Source: Fusibacter paucivorans | GTDB lineage: Bacteria > Bacillota > Clostridia > Peptostreptococcales > Acidaminobacteraceae | Direction: 5' to 3' | Assembly: GCF_018390735.1 (NCBI RefSeq) | Contig: NZ_JAHBCL010000022.1 | Location: 24,058 to 88,057, forward strand | DNA length: 64,000 bases | In this document: positions 1 through 8,173 of the stretch, piece by piece | Numbering within the stretch: position 1 is the stretch's first letter | Layout of the letters: each line of letters begins with the position of its first letter | Position numbers and translations under genes: made by a program | The notes under the pieces: model-generated | Told to the model about the DNA's origin: nothing | Databases searched by the model: none | What the model saw: the letters and a program-made list of their open reading frames with translations, nothing else

Positions 1-1
1 T

Positions 2-1891
2 GTACTGCTGCAGTACATGAATTTAACAATGGAAGAGAAGTATCAAATTTTCGAGACGCATTCCCATAGTGAAAAAGGTCTGAAATTGATCGACGCTTTG
101 ATGAAGCAAAAGGAATTGTTTGCCTTTCAAAAGGAAATGGCCGACAAGTTTTCAACGGAAGCCAATAAGAACTACCGCAAGGCGTTTTTAAGAGAACAAT
201 TGCGAGCCATTCAAGAAGAACTCAATGAGGATGCTCCGAGCAGCAATAAAAAAGATTATCGCGAGATGATTGAAAATAGTACGATGCCGGAAGAGGTGCA
301 GAAAATTGCGCTGGATGAAGTGGCGAAACTAGATGGCCTCTCACCGCAAAGTGCGGAACGCAATGTTGTGATCAATTATCTCGACCTTTTAGTCAATTTG
401 CCTTGGGGTAAATTCAAAGCACCTGAAATTGACATAGAAAGTGCACGTGAACTACTGGAATCACAACACTATGGTCTTAAAGAAGTCAAAGACCGCATTA
501 TACAGCATTTAGCTGTATTAAAGCTGAAAAAGGAAAAGCAAGGTAGCATTTTACTCCTCGTTGGGCCTCCGGGAACTGGCAAGACAAGTTTGGGTAAGAG
601 TATTGCCGAAGCGCTTGGCAGACCCTATGTGAGAATGAGCCTCGGCGGCGTTCGCGATGAAGCCGAAGTGAGAGGACATCGCCGCACCTATGTGGCAGCG
701 CTCCCGGGACGCATTATTCAAGGCATGAAAAAGGCAAAACAGACAAACCCAATTTTCGTCCTAGATGAAATTGACAAACTGCAAGTGGCAAATAGCGGCG
801 ATCCAGCCAGTGCGCTTCTCGAGGTGTTGGATCCTGAACAGAACAGCACCTTCCAAGATCATTATCTTGAAGTGCCGTATGATCTCTCTGATGTCTTCTT
901 TATTGCAACGGCAAACTCGCTTAGAGGGATTCCGGGGCCGCTGCTTGATAGGATGGAAGTCATTGAGGTTTCCAGCTATACGAATAACGAAAAGTTTCAT
1001 ATTGCTAAAAATCACCTTATACCAGAGGTTCTGGAAGATCACGGTTTAACGCGACATGAGCTTGAGATTACAGATGAGGCATTGAAACAGGTCATCGATG
1101 TCTACACGCGCGAAGCAGGCGTTCGGAACTTGAAGCGTCAGATTGCAAGTCTTGCACGTGCGGCATCTGAAAAAATTGTCTTGCATGCTGTTGAACTCCC
1201 TTATCGGGTACAGTCAGCAGAATTGGAAACGCTTTTAGGGCATCCGATTGCCAGACATGATGTGATCGGCAAGGAAAATGTGCCGGGTGTTGTCACTGGT
1301 TTGGCATGGACGCCGGTTGGCGGTGAAATCCTCTTTATTGAAGGTTCGTTTATGCCTGGCGGCGGTCAGTTGATCTTAACGGGTAAGCTTGGCGACGTCA
1401 TGAAGGAATCGGCGAGAATTTCACTCAGCCTTGTCAAATCCAGACTGGCAGTTCAAACGGCTGGATTTGAATTTGGCAAACGCGATTTGCATATTCACGT
1501 CCCTTCAGGCGCGGTGCCAAAAGACGGTCCTTCTGCAGGCGTTGCACTCTTTACGGCGATTTCATCACTGGTGCTTGGCAGAAAGGTTCCTTCTGATTTT
1601 GCCATGACGGGTGAAGTGACGCTGAGAGGCTCGGTCATGCCGGTGGGCGGTATTAAAGAAAAAATTATCGCAGCGCATCGCGCAGGTGTTAAACGCGTTA
1701 TTATACCAAAAGAGAATGAAAAAGACCTTACCGATGTCCCAAAAGAAGTGGTTGAAGCATTGACATTTTATCCGGTTGAGAATATTGAAGCTGTCGTCAA
1801 ATTAATCTTTGACATTGACTTGCCGGATGCCAATTTTGTAGAGCAGCAGCTTTGGCAATCTGCTGAAGGCGGCATGCACATGCCTTCATAA
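2..1891 (+). CDS. lon: ATP-dependent protease La (Lon), 5' end outside window
   Basis: Lon is a cytosolic AAA+ serine protease that degrades misfolded and regulatory proteins. The frame is open to the left edge, so the N-terminal substrate-binding region (roughly 150 residues of a usual 770-800) is missing; the ATG at 17 is internal. Visible in order are the coiled-coil linker ([12 protein letters not shown]), Walker A GPPGTGKT near nt 560-585, Walker B FVLDEID, the AAA lid, and the proteolytic domain. The Ser of DGPSAG is encoded at 1532 and the Lys of GGIKEK at 1655, 41 codons apart, as expected for the Lon Ser-Lys dyad. Nothing in the visible part is broken. No clear terminator follows on the plus strand. 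Confidence 0.97.
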   Translation, partial: VLLQYMNLTMEEKYQIFETHSHSEKGLKLIDALMKQKELFAFQKEMADKFSTEANKNYRKAFLREQLRAIQEELNEDAPSSNKKDYREMIENSTMPEEVQKIALDEVAKLDGLSPQSAERNVVINYLDLLVNLPWGKFKAPEIDIESARELLESQHYGLKEVKDRIIQHLAVLKLKKEKQGSILLLVGPPGTGKTSLGKSIAEALGRPYVRMSLGGVRDEAEVRGHRRTYVAALPGRIIQGMKKAKQTNPIFVLDEIDKLQVANSGDPASALLEVLDPEQNSTFQDHYLEVPYDLSDVFFIATANSLRGIPGPLLDRMEVIEVSSYTNNEKFHIAKNHLIPEVLEDHGLTRHELEITDEALKQVIDVYTREAGVRNLKRQIASLARAASEKIVLHAVELPYRVQSAELETLLGHPIARHDVIGKENVPGVVTGLAWTPVGGEILFIEGSFMPGGGQLILTGKLGDVMKESARISLSLVKSRLAVQTAGFEFGKRDLHIHVPSGAVPKDGPSAGVALFTAISSLVLGRKVPSDFAMTGEVTLRGSVMPVGGIKEKIIAAHRAGVKRVIIPKENEKDLTDVPKEVVEALTFYPVENIEAVVKLIFDIDLPDANFVEQQLWQSAEGGMHMPS

Positions 1892-2059
1892 AAGCAACGC
1901 TTTGATATCCGAGTTCCGACAGATCGGAAACGGTGATGTCGATTAAAGAAGCGTTTCATATAGATACAGTGTGCAGCACATTAATGAGAATAAGGTTGAG
2001 CCGGTATTTTAAGCACCATTTATGGGCTTTGAATATCGGCTTTTCACTTTAAAACAGAC

Positions 2060-2204
2060 AAAAAAAATCTCAAAACAAGAAGAATATTCTCGTTTTGAGA
2101 AACATGTCACTGGGACACGATGAGGTGGAGGTAAGAAATATTACCTGCTCATATTAAGAAAATTATAGAAAGCTACTGATTGGGATACCCCCTATCGAGG
2201 GGGT
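2060..2204 (-). ncRNA. candidate small RNA with anti-Shine-Dalgarno tract
   Basis: Read on the minus strand, a sigma-A promoter (TTGCAA, 17 bases, TATACT at 2240-2212) would start a transcript near 2204-2205. The RNA opens with a 6-bp C/G hairpin (2187-2204). A small hairpin follows (AGGTAA/TTACCT, 2146-2129) and then the C-rich stretch CCACCTCATCGTGTCCC (2128-2112). It ends in a 14-bp stem (2100-2087 with 2081-2068, one G-U) followed by eight U residues (2067-2060). The predicted length is about 145 nt. The ACCUCC/CACCUC segments are complementary to ribosome-binding sites, as in Gram-positive trans-acting sRNAs. It matches no RNA family I recognise. A long 5' leader of some distant minus-strand gene is unlikely, because the terminator ends it and lon lies opposite. 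Confidence 0.6.
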
Positions 2205-2211
2205 TGTTATG

Positions 2212-2240
2212 AGTATATCACGCACCTTTAAAACTTGCAA
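2212..2240 (-). promoter_or_regulatory. sigma-A promoter for the candidate sRNA
   Basis: On the minus strand, -35 TTGCAA (2240-2235) and -10 TATACT (2217-2212) are 17 bases apart. No minus-strand protein gene follows, so it most simply drives the small RNA ending at about 2060. Confidence 0.6.
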
Positions 2241-2322
2241 GCATATTCATATGAAACTGTATGAGAATGTGATAGAATAAAAGCAACGATAAAGATAACG
2301 TGTACGTTAGGAGATTGAAACG

Positions 2323-2715
2323 ATGGATCAAAAACATGTGGCGTTAAATTTCAGCCAAACATTTTCAGGGACGTTAACAGCACCTAATACAACGGCGGCA
2401 ATTGGAGCAGTCGAGGGAACACTCGCACCTTACGATATGTTGCTCGGTGCACTAGGTGCATGCCTTTATGCGACTTTTTTAGAGATCGTCAATAAAAAGC
2501 GATTGACATTTGAAGAAGCGGTTATTCGTATTGATGGCGTTAAACGTTCAACGGTGCCAACAACGCTTGAAACGGTTAATGTTGCAATGACGATAAAAGG
2601 TGCAAGCAAGGAAAAGGGATTTAATCAGGCTTTGCAGCTTGCAACGGAATACTGCAGTGTCTATCAAACGATTTCTAAAGTGGCCGAAATGTCTTATACG
2701 CTGGATTTTCAGTAG
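2323..2715 (+). CDS. OsmC/Ohr family protein
   Basis: A 130-residue protein with the OsmC fold, a family of small thiol peroxidases that reduce organic hydroperoxides or act on fatty-acid or thiol adducts. The two family cysteines are visible in LGALGACLYATF (mid-protein) and EYCSVYQTI (near the C-terminus). The length fits the YhfA-like branch (about 130-140). The start is supported by AGGAGA eight bases upstream. It is followed 24 bases later by the glucosaminidase gene, so they may be co-transcribed. The physiological substrate cannot be told from sequence. Confidence 0.85.
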   Translation: MDQKHVALNFSQTFSGTLTAPNTTAAIGAVEGTLAPYDMLLGALGACLYATFLEIVNKKRLTFEEAVIRIDGVKRSTVPTTLETVNVAMTIKGASKEKGFNQALQLATEYCSVYQTISKVAEMSYTLDFQ

Positions 2716-2739
2716 GTTTTACCGAAAAGGTGTGATGAA

Positions 2740-3354
2740 ATGGGTTTTAAAATTAATTTTAATACGTCTGCCAAAGCGCCTACGCCTAGTCAGTCTTATT
2801 ATGATACAAAGGCGCGTTTTCAGTCAATTCTTCAGGACAAGTTAAATGTCAGTAAACCGTCGGCATCTGCATCAACTGCAGCAGCAAACAGTGACAATGA
2901 TGTATCTGCTTCGGGGACTGTGGATTTCAATGATCTTACCAAAAGGAGCGGTGCGTCGGCAACGATGATTGATCAAGCACTTGAGGGCACCAATATGGCT
3001 GGATTGGGTCAGGCTTTTGTGGATGCGGAAGATAAATATGGCGTTAATGCGTTGTTTTTAGTAGGATTGGCGGCACATGAATCAGCTTATGGCAGCAGTC
3101 GTATTGCGCAGTCAAAACAAAATCTCTTTGGCTTTCAGGCATATGATGCGTCGCCGTTCAACAGTGCTAAGACGTTTGGTACGTTTGAAGATGGGATCGA
3201 TTCTGTCGCGGAATATTTAAAAACATCTTATTTGACACCAGGTGGGAAATATTACAACGGCGCGTCAATTGATGCTGTCAATAAACGGTATGCAACGGAT
3301 CAAAACTGGGCGAATGCCATTAAGAAGCACGTTCAAAATATGACAGGGGCATGA
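2740..3354 (+). CDS. glucosaminidase (GH73-type) domain protein
   Basis: A 204-residue predicted peptidoglycan hydrolase (endo-beta-N-acetylglucosaminidase, Bax/FlgJ/LytG superfamily). Residues from about 85 to 204 carry the domain: AAHESAYGSSRIA with the presumed catalytic Glu, then NLFGFQAYD, FGTFEDGIDSVAEYL and YATDQNWANAI. The first 80 residues are Ser/Ala/Thr-rich and probably disordered. No signal peptide or membrane segment is seen, which is odd for a wall hydrolase. It may leave by the flagellar or another non-Sec route, or the export signal may be non-canonical. A bidirectional terminator follows at 3361. Confidence 0.83.
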   Translation: MGFKINFNTSAKAPTPSQSYYDTKARFQSILQDKLNVSKPSASASTAAANSDNDVSASGTVDFNDLTKRSGASATMIDQALEGTNMAGLGQAFVDAEDKYGVNALFLVGLAAHESAYGSSRIAQSKQNLFGFQAYDASPFNSAKTFGTFEDGIDSVAEYLKTSYLTPGGKYYNGASIDAVNKRYATDQNWANAIKKHVQNMTGA

Positions 3355-3360
3355 TGCGAC

Positions 3361-3390
3361 AAAAACGGTGCTGAATCAGCACCGTTTTAT
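3361..3390. terminator. bidirectional intrinsic terminator
   Basis: An 8-bp stem ACGGTGCT/AGCACCGT (3365-3372 with 3378-3385) is flanked by A-run and T-run. It can serve both the glucosaminidase gene on the left and the minus-strand small gene ending at 3458. Confidence 0.85.
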
Positions 3391-3457
3391 AATTAATAAT
3401 TTTATTCATAGCTGTTAGTGCGATACCTGACTGATTTGAAATAATACAAAAAAGCGG

Positions 3458-3766
3458 CTATTCTGCACTTTCTTTGTCATCTTGCATCTGCGACATGAAT
3501 TGCATGGCCGTTTCAATGCCTTTAGTGAGTTCTTCCTGAATGCGAGCTTTGCATGCTTCTGATTGGCCTTCGCGCACGGTGACGCGTGCAGAAACTTTGG
3601 ACATTTCGAGTTTGATAAAATCATCGCCTAATGTCTTAACGGCCATATCTTTTAGCATTTTTTTAGAATCTTCTTTGACAAAGTATTCGGAAAGATGATC
3701 TTGAATGACGATGACAATTCTGCCGGCATCGTCCAGTTTAATGGATTTAATAAACATTTCTAACAT
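3458..3766 (-). CDS. conserved hypothetical protein, DnaX-tail-like
   Basis: A 102-residue soluble protein of mixed alpha/beta pattern (FIKSIKLDDAGRIVIVIQD, then SKKMLKDMAVKTLGDDFIKLEM), with a charged C-terminal tail. A strong GGAGG lies nine bases before the ATG, so it is a real gene. The alternation of a short strand region, FVKEDSKKML helix and LGDDFIKLE strand loosely recalls the C-terminal domain of the polymerase III tau/gamma subunit, but I cannot assign it. It stands alone between convergent and divergent neighbours. Function unknown. Confidence 0.7.
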   Translation of the reverse strand: MLEMFIKSIKLDDAGRIVIVIQDHLSEYFVKEDSKKMLKDMAVKTLGDDFIKLEMSKVSARVTVREGQSEACKARIQEELTKGIETAMQFMSQMQDDKESAE

Positions 3767-3848
3767 TATGAGGCGCCTCCTTTAAGTGTTCACTTTATAT
3801 TCTAGCACGAAAGGCGCAGGGGTCAAGTCTATGATAAGGAGGGCATAA

Positions 3849-5627
3849 ATGTCAAAGATCAAACAGTGGTTTCAGTTCTTTAAAGCAAATTTGGCGAAAG
3901 GGTTTAAACGCTTTCCCGTAACGATCGGTTTTGCCGTCGCCTTTGTTGTTATTGCTATTTATTTTAGCCATGCTTCGGAAAAAGCACCATACATAGACAA
4001 AGTAATGATGGCGCTGGCCATTGGCGTTCCGCTCTCAGGCGTTATGAAAATGCTCGAAGAACAATTTGCTTTTCACAAGTGGCTCGACGTCGCTGTCGCG
4101 GTTTCATTTGTGGCGGTTTATGGTTATCTGATACCGTTAAATCCAGATGATGTCTTTATGCGGCAATACACAGCGCTATCGGCAGCTTTGTACAGTTTAT
4201 TTTTCATTGTTCCTTATCTAAAGCATTCAGTGTCATTTTCTCAATATTTGTTTTACAATATTTCTAAATTTTTTTTGACGGTGCTCTATGCGTTTATTCT
4301 CTTCGCAGGGTCGAGTGCTGTTTATTTTACAGTCAATGTCTTGTTCGAACTGCAGTTGCCCGAAGTGGTTTATATGGATTTAATGATGATCTCATTTGGT
4401 ATTTTTGGGCCGATGCACTTTTTGGGACATCTACCCAAAAGTGAACAGCGTGAGCTGCCGTATGCGATGCTTTTTGAACGACTGTTTACATGGATTGTCC
4501 TGCCGCTAATAATGATTTATACGGTTATTCTTCATGCCTATTTTATAAAAATTCTACTGACGCGAACATTTCCGGAAGGAATGATTGGCAACCTTGTCGT
4601 CTGGTATGGTCTCATTAGCGTGGTGACACTTTTTTTCCTCAACGAGATTCGATCAAAACAGCAGTGGCTGGCAAAAGTGACAAAGTATTATCCGATTGGC
4701 ATGATCGCGCCGCTTTGCATGCTCTTTGCGGCAGCGTGGATGCGTATTGATCTCTATGGTTTAACACTTTCCAGATATCTGTTAGTAGTTGCCGGCTTGT
4801 TTGAGATCATTGCGGTCGTATTGATCTTTTTTAGACGTGAACGCGCCAATGTACCGCTTGGCATTATCGCAGTACTAATGATACTGTTGTCATTTTATGG
4901 TCCGATTTCCGGTGACAGTCTGGCAAGACGACAGCAAAATGAGCGGCTTCGGAGTAAAATTGAGATGCTGGGTGCACTTGATACAAATGGCAATGTAAAC
5001 GTGAATAATCTCGATGTCTTATCACAAAATGAGATTAGTTTAACGGCGACCTATCTGGCCGATACCTATGGTGTCGACAGTCTCTATCTGGCTGAAGAAA
5101 ATGAAACGGCAGAAGCATTTGAAAACAGAACGGGAATTGATTTAAGAACCTATCGCTACCAAGTCCCAGACAAGGAAACGTATTTTAGCCATTATGATGA
5201 ATCGCTTATGTCAAAGGTGATGTTGGATGGCGCCGACTATCTTTTAAAGGTAACATCTTATGATTCTCTAAAAATTGAGCTGGAAGCAATTGATATCAAT
5301 GTCAATGTTGAGAAAGCGGCATCGTCCGATGTTATTGAAGTTCGTTTTGAAAGCAGTAATGGCGCGGTATCAGAACGTGTTGACTTAACGGCGTGGGTGA
5401 AGTCAATGATCGCGCTGGAATCTTTCGAAGACGAACGGGAGATTACTTTAGGTGATGCACAATATGCGATTAAGTGGATTCTTTACAATGTTAATGGCTA
5501 TCGTACAGCAGAGACAAATGCCGCGCCGGATGAATCAGGCTTGAAAACAAATGATTTAGCCAGTCATCAACAAGAGATGATCATTGAGTATTTTGAAGGC
5601 TACTTACGAATTGATAAAATAGATTAA
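3849..5627 (+). CDS. DUF4153 family membrane protein
   Basis: A 592-residue protein with about ten to twelve hydrophobic segments between residues 20 and 355, followed by a soluble C-terminal domain of about 230 residues. The pattern (YTALSAALYSLFFIVPYLK, then FFLTVLYAFILFAGSSAVYF and FERLFTWIVLPLIMIYTVI) matches DUF4153 proteins. The biochemical role of that family is not established. The start has GGAGG (AAGGAGGGC) eight bases upstream. It faces away from the small gene at 3458-3766 across an 80-base divergent gap. Confidence 0.8.
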   Translation: MSKIKQWFQFFKANLAKGFKRFPVTIGFAVAFVVIAIYFSHASEKAPYIDKVMMALAIGVPLSGVMKMLEEQFAFHKWLDVAVAVSFVAVYGYLIPLNPDDVFMRQYTALSAALYSLFFIVPYLKHSVSFSQYLFYNISKFFLTVLYAFILFAGSSAVYFTVNVLFELQLPEVVYMDLMMISFGIFGPMHFLGHLPKSEQRELPYAMLFERLFTWIVLPLIMIYTVILHAYFIKILLTRTFPEGMIGNLVVWYGLISVVTLFFLNEIRSKQQWLAKVTKYYPIGMIAPLCMLFAAAWMRIDLYGLTLSRYLLVVAGLFEIIAVVLIFFRRERANVPLGIIAVLMILLSFYGPISGDSLARRQQNERLRSKIEMLGALDTNGNVNVNNLDVLSQNEISLTATYLADTYGVDSLYLAEENETAEAFENRTGIDLRTYRYQVPDKETYFSHYDESLMSKVMLDGADYLLKVTSYDSLKIELEAIDINVNVEKAASSDVIEVRFESSNGAVSERVDLTAWVKSMIALESFEDEREITLGDAQYAIKWILYNVNGYRTAETNAAPDESGLKTNDLASHQQEMIIEYFEGYLRIDKID

Positions 5628-5800
5628 CTTAAAGTTCATAGAAAGTAAACGCTGCCTTAATTCAAATTTTAAATTGGCTTGCTACAATAAGGGCATATGA
5701 TTGCGAAGTTCCTTGCGAAACAGCGATAAGTTTGAGATGCAACATAAGGAATTTTTTGACATTGCAAAGTGACTCAAACTTTGTAGAAGGAGGTTAAAAT

Positions 5801-6451
5801 ATGATTAAGGCAGCAATTTTTGATTTTGACGGTACATTGATTAATACTAATGATTTGATTTTTGAAGGTCTCCAATACTTGGCAACACGTTATCGCGGCG
5901 AAAAATTACCAACATCCGTATTGAAGGGATTGTCCGGGAAATCACTATTCGACCAGCTCTCTGCAATTCATCCAGATAAAGTTGCGATCATGGAGGCACA
6001 GTTTCAGATCTGGTACAAACATAACCACAATACCAAAGCGAAAGTATTTCCGGGTGTGCCGATGCTCTTGAACCATTTAAGCAGCATGGGTATCGAGATG
6101 GGAATTGTCACAAATAACTCACGTGAGATTCTGACACTCGGATTGAATCATCTCGGCATAGGCAATTATTTTACACATCAGATCACACGAAATGATGTCG
6201 CAAAAACTAAACCGCATCCAGAAGGATTAATGCGTGTTCTCGAAGTGATGTCACTTCGGCCGGATGAAGTGATTTTCGTCGGCGATACGGAAAACGATAT
6301 TCTAGCAGCAGCGCGCGCCGGTGTTATCAGTGCTTTTGTAGGCTGGTCTGTTTTAGACACGGCTCAGCTTCAAACAGCGCCAAATTATGTTCTGAATGAA
6401 GCGGAGGACTTGTTGCACATCGTTAAAATGCACAATGATCTTGTCGCCTAG
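5801..6451 (+). CDS. HAD family phosphatase (PpaX/Gph-like)
   Basis: A 216-residue haloacid-dehalogenase phosphatase. Motif I is FDFDGTLINT at residues 8-17 (nucleophile Asp and general acid Asp), motif II TNNS is near 105, motif III Lys is in AKTKPHPEG and motif IV is GDTENDI near 165. A helical cap lies between motifs I and II, as in pyrophosphatase PpaX and phosphoglycolate phosphatase. The substrate is not decidable. AGGAGG precedes the ATG by seven bases. The 170-base leader holds an inverted repeat AAGTTTGAG/CTCAAACTT (5728-5736, 5773-5781). A terminator follows at 6471. Confidence 0.88.
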   Translation: MIKAAIFDFDGTLINTNDLIFEGLQYLATRYRGEKLPTSVLKGLSGKSLFDQLSAIHPDKVAIMEAQFQIWYKHNHNTKAKVFPGVPMLLNHLSSMGIEMGIVTNNSREILTLGLNHLGIGNYFTHQITRNDVAKTKPHPEGLMRVLEVMSLRPDEVIFVGDTENDILAAARAGVISAFVGWSVLDTAQLQTAPNYVLNEAEDLLHIVKMHNDLVA

Positions 6452-6470
6452 CAAAATCTATTGGGAAGGC

Positions 6471-6493
6471 CTATCATTTGGATAGTTTTTTTT
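6471..6493 (+). terminator. intrinsic terminator after HAD gene
   Basis: A short stem CTATC/GATAG (6471-6475 with 6481-6485) is followed by eight T residues. Confidence 0.7.
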
Positions 6494-6506
6494 GATTCTA
6501 AGAGAA

Positions 6507-6547
6507 GGTTCACTGCCTGAAAAAAATAGATGAGAAGGTAGTGAACC
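6507..6547. repeat. inverted repeat upstream of the thiol-type operon
   Basis: GGTTCACTGCC (6507-6517) and GGTAGTGAACC (6537-6547) form an 11-bp inverted repeat with one G-T pair and a 19-base A-rich loop. No T-run follows. A second nested pair lies downstream: CTTAAC/GTTAAG (6577-6582, 6648-6653) enclosing CGCAGG/CCTGCG (6583-6588, 6628-6633). All lie upstream of the sigma-A promoter at 6713, so they would act as DNA sites unless an earlier promoter exists. Confidence 0.5.
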
Positions 6548-6712
6548 GTTGTGTTTCGGTGATGTAAAATAGATAACTTAACCGCAGGATCTAGTGACAA
6601 GCCAAATGACGTTTTAAGTGATGACAACCTGCGTGCGGTAAAAAGGTGTTAAGCGTTTACAAAAAATTCTTTTATTGTTATCAATTCATTAATAAACCTA
6701 GGAGCCATAAAC

Positions 6713-6741
6713 TTTACAGGAATCGGGAATAACCGTATAAT
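6713..6741 (+). promoter_or_regulatory. sigma-A promoter of the GCL-like operon
   Basis: -35 TTTACA (6713-6718) and a perfect -10 TATAAT (6736-6741) are 17 bases apart. The start codon is 33 bases downstream of the -10, with GGAGG in between. Confidence 0.8.
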
Positions 6742-6773
6742 ATTTAGTAAGACGAAAGAATGGAGGCATCCTA

Positions 6774-8063
6774 ATGGACGCAAAACGATATACTGAAGCG
6801 GCGTTTATTAATAAAATGACAACTGTTTTTAGACAGCGCGCCGTATCAGAGCCATCGCTTTTAGGCGTTGAATTCGAACATTTTTTGGTAGATTCGAAGA
6901 CGCTGAGAAGTTATGCTTATGATGAAACGCATGGGCAAGAGGCGCTTTTCAAGGCTTTGAGTGCAAATGGATGGGATGTTTTACTGGCTGAAAAAGGGCG
7001 TATTCTGGGATTAAAACGCAATGGACACACGCTGACGCTGGAACCGGGCGGGCAAATTGAAATTAGCTTGAAAGCTTATGATACACTGGCGGCAATTGAA
7101 ACGGCTTATCTTGAAGTTGTCAATGAATTGAAGGGAATGCTTCTGCCCTCTCAGCGACTTGTGTCACTGGGCTATCATCCGGCAACTAAAATTAATGAAT
7201 TGACACTTTTGCCGAAACAGCGTTATCATTTGATGTATGATTATTTTAAAGACCATGGCAGATACTGCCATAACATGATGAAGGGAACGGCATCAACACA
7301 AGTATCAATCGACTATAAAGACGAAATGGATTATCATAAAAAGAACCGCGTTGCACAAATGTTATCGCCAATTATGGCGAGTCTGTTTGATTCAACACCG
7401 ATTTTCGAAGGCAAACGCTATGATCAGGAAAACTGCCGTGTTTGTATTTGGCAGCAAACGGATATCAAGCGGTCAAAATTTGTTAAAGGCAGTTTTGATC
7501 CAAAATTTGGTTTCGAAGATTATGCAGCATATCTGTTGGCGCTGCCGCCGATTGTTCTTAAAAGCAACGGCGATTATTATGATACGGGAGACCGTGTCCT
7601 GCGAGATTTATTAAATGATTACCCACTTGACGATTCTGATTTTGACCACCTAATGGGGATGGTATTTCCCGATGTAAGGTTGAAGGGCTTTTTAGAAATC
7701 CGTATGGCAGATGCCATGCCATATCCCTATAACCTTAGCGTACCGGCATTGATCAAAGCAATTTTCTATGATGAGGCGTTGCTGACAAAATATGACCAAA
7801 TGGCAAATGGCGTCAATGAAACGTGGGTACAAAAAGCCAATGAGGCACTCTTGACACAGATAAATCCAGTCGTTGACGGTATAAATTTTAAGGAAGTTAA
7901 GGATATGTTGCTGAATGATGCTCTAATGGTTTTGACGCCAGCTGAAGCGAGGCCGCTGATGATGCTTCGCTCCATAGCGAATGAAAATGGTTCCATAAAG
8001 CGTTGGCTGTCGGAAATGTATGAACGGGATAAAGAACGCTTTTTAGAAGTTATTGCACTTTAA
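6774..8063 (+). CDS. glutamate-cysteine ligase family protein (GCS2 type)
   Basis: A 429-residue carboxylate-amine ligase of the GCS2/EgtA superfamily, which forms a gamma-glutamyl amide using ATP. Visible are GVEFEHF (residues 31-37, metal/ATP-binding acids), LEPGGQIEIS (near 91-100), HNMMKGTASTQVSIDY and the C-terminal RMADAMPYP region. By family, the product would be gamma-glutamylcysteine or a similar gamma-glutamyl compound. It is the first gene of an operon with an ATP-grasp ligase and a methyltransferase. A strong promoter lies at 6713. An 83-base gap to the next gene shows no terminator. The amino-acid acceptor is inferred only from family. Confidence 0.85.
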   Translation: MDAKRYTEAAFINKMTTVFRQRAVSEPSLLGVEFEHFLVDSKTLRSYAYDETHGQEALFKALSANGWDVLLAEKGRILGLKRNGHTLTLEPGGQIEISLKAYDTLAAIETAYLEVVNELKGMLLPSQRLVSLGYHPATKINELTLLPKQRYHLMYDYFKDHGRYCHNMMKGTASTQVSIDYKDEMDYHKKNRVAQMLSPIMASLFDSTPIFEGKRYDQENCRVCIWQQTDIKRSKFVKGSFDPKFGFEDYAAYLLALPPIVLKSNGDYYDTGDRVLRDLLNDYPLDDSDFDHLMGMVFPDVRLKGFLEIRMADAMPYPYNLSVPALIKAIFYDEALLTKYDQMANGVNETWVQKANEALLTQINPVVDGINFKEVKDMLLNDALMVLTPAEARPLMMLRSIANENGSIKRWLSEMYERDKERFLEVIAL

Positions 8064-8173
8064 CATTAGATTAGGGTCGGCGTTTGCCGGTTCATGGTCA
8101 TGGGCGCATATTCATGCGCTTGTTTATAGAGATAAAACATTGAAAAATGGATACGGATGATGAGGAGCTTATT

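Larger units (their letters stand above)
1892..2322. other. intergenic region, lon to OsmC gene
   Basis: A 431-base gap without a convincing open reading frame. It holds a minus-strand transcription unit: promoter, stable 5' hairpin, C-rich middle and intrinsic terminator, listed separately as a candidate sRNA. The stretch 1892-2059 shows nothing I can name. A promoter for the plus-strand OsmC gene should lie between 2240 and 2310, but no clean -35/-10 pair is evident there. Confidence 0.5.

Noticed and set aside
2187..2204. C/G hairpin as a plus-strand terminator for lon
   Set aside because: Followed by TTGTTATG rather than a real T-run, and it lies ~300 bases after the stop; it fits better as the 5' hairpin of the minus-strand RNA.
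6577..6653. Nested repeats as a riboswitch for the thiol-type operon
   Set aside because: They lie upstream of the strong promoter at 6713, so would not be in its transcript; no known aptamer consensus was recognised.
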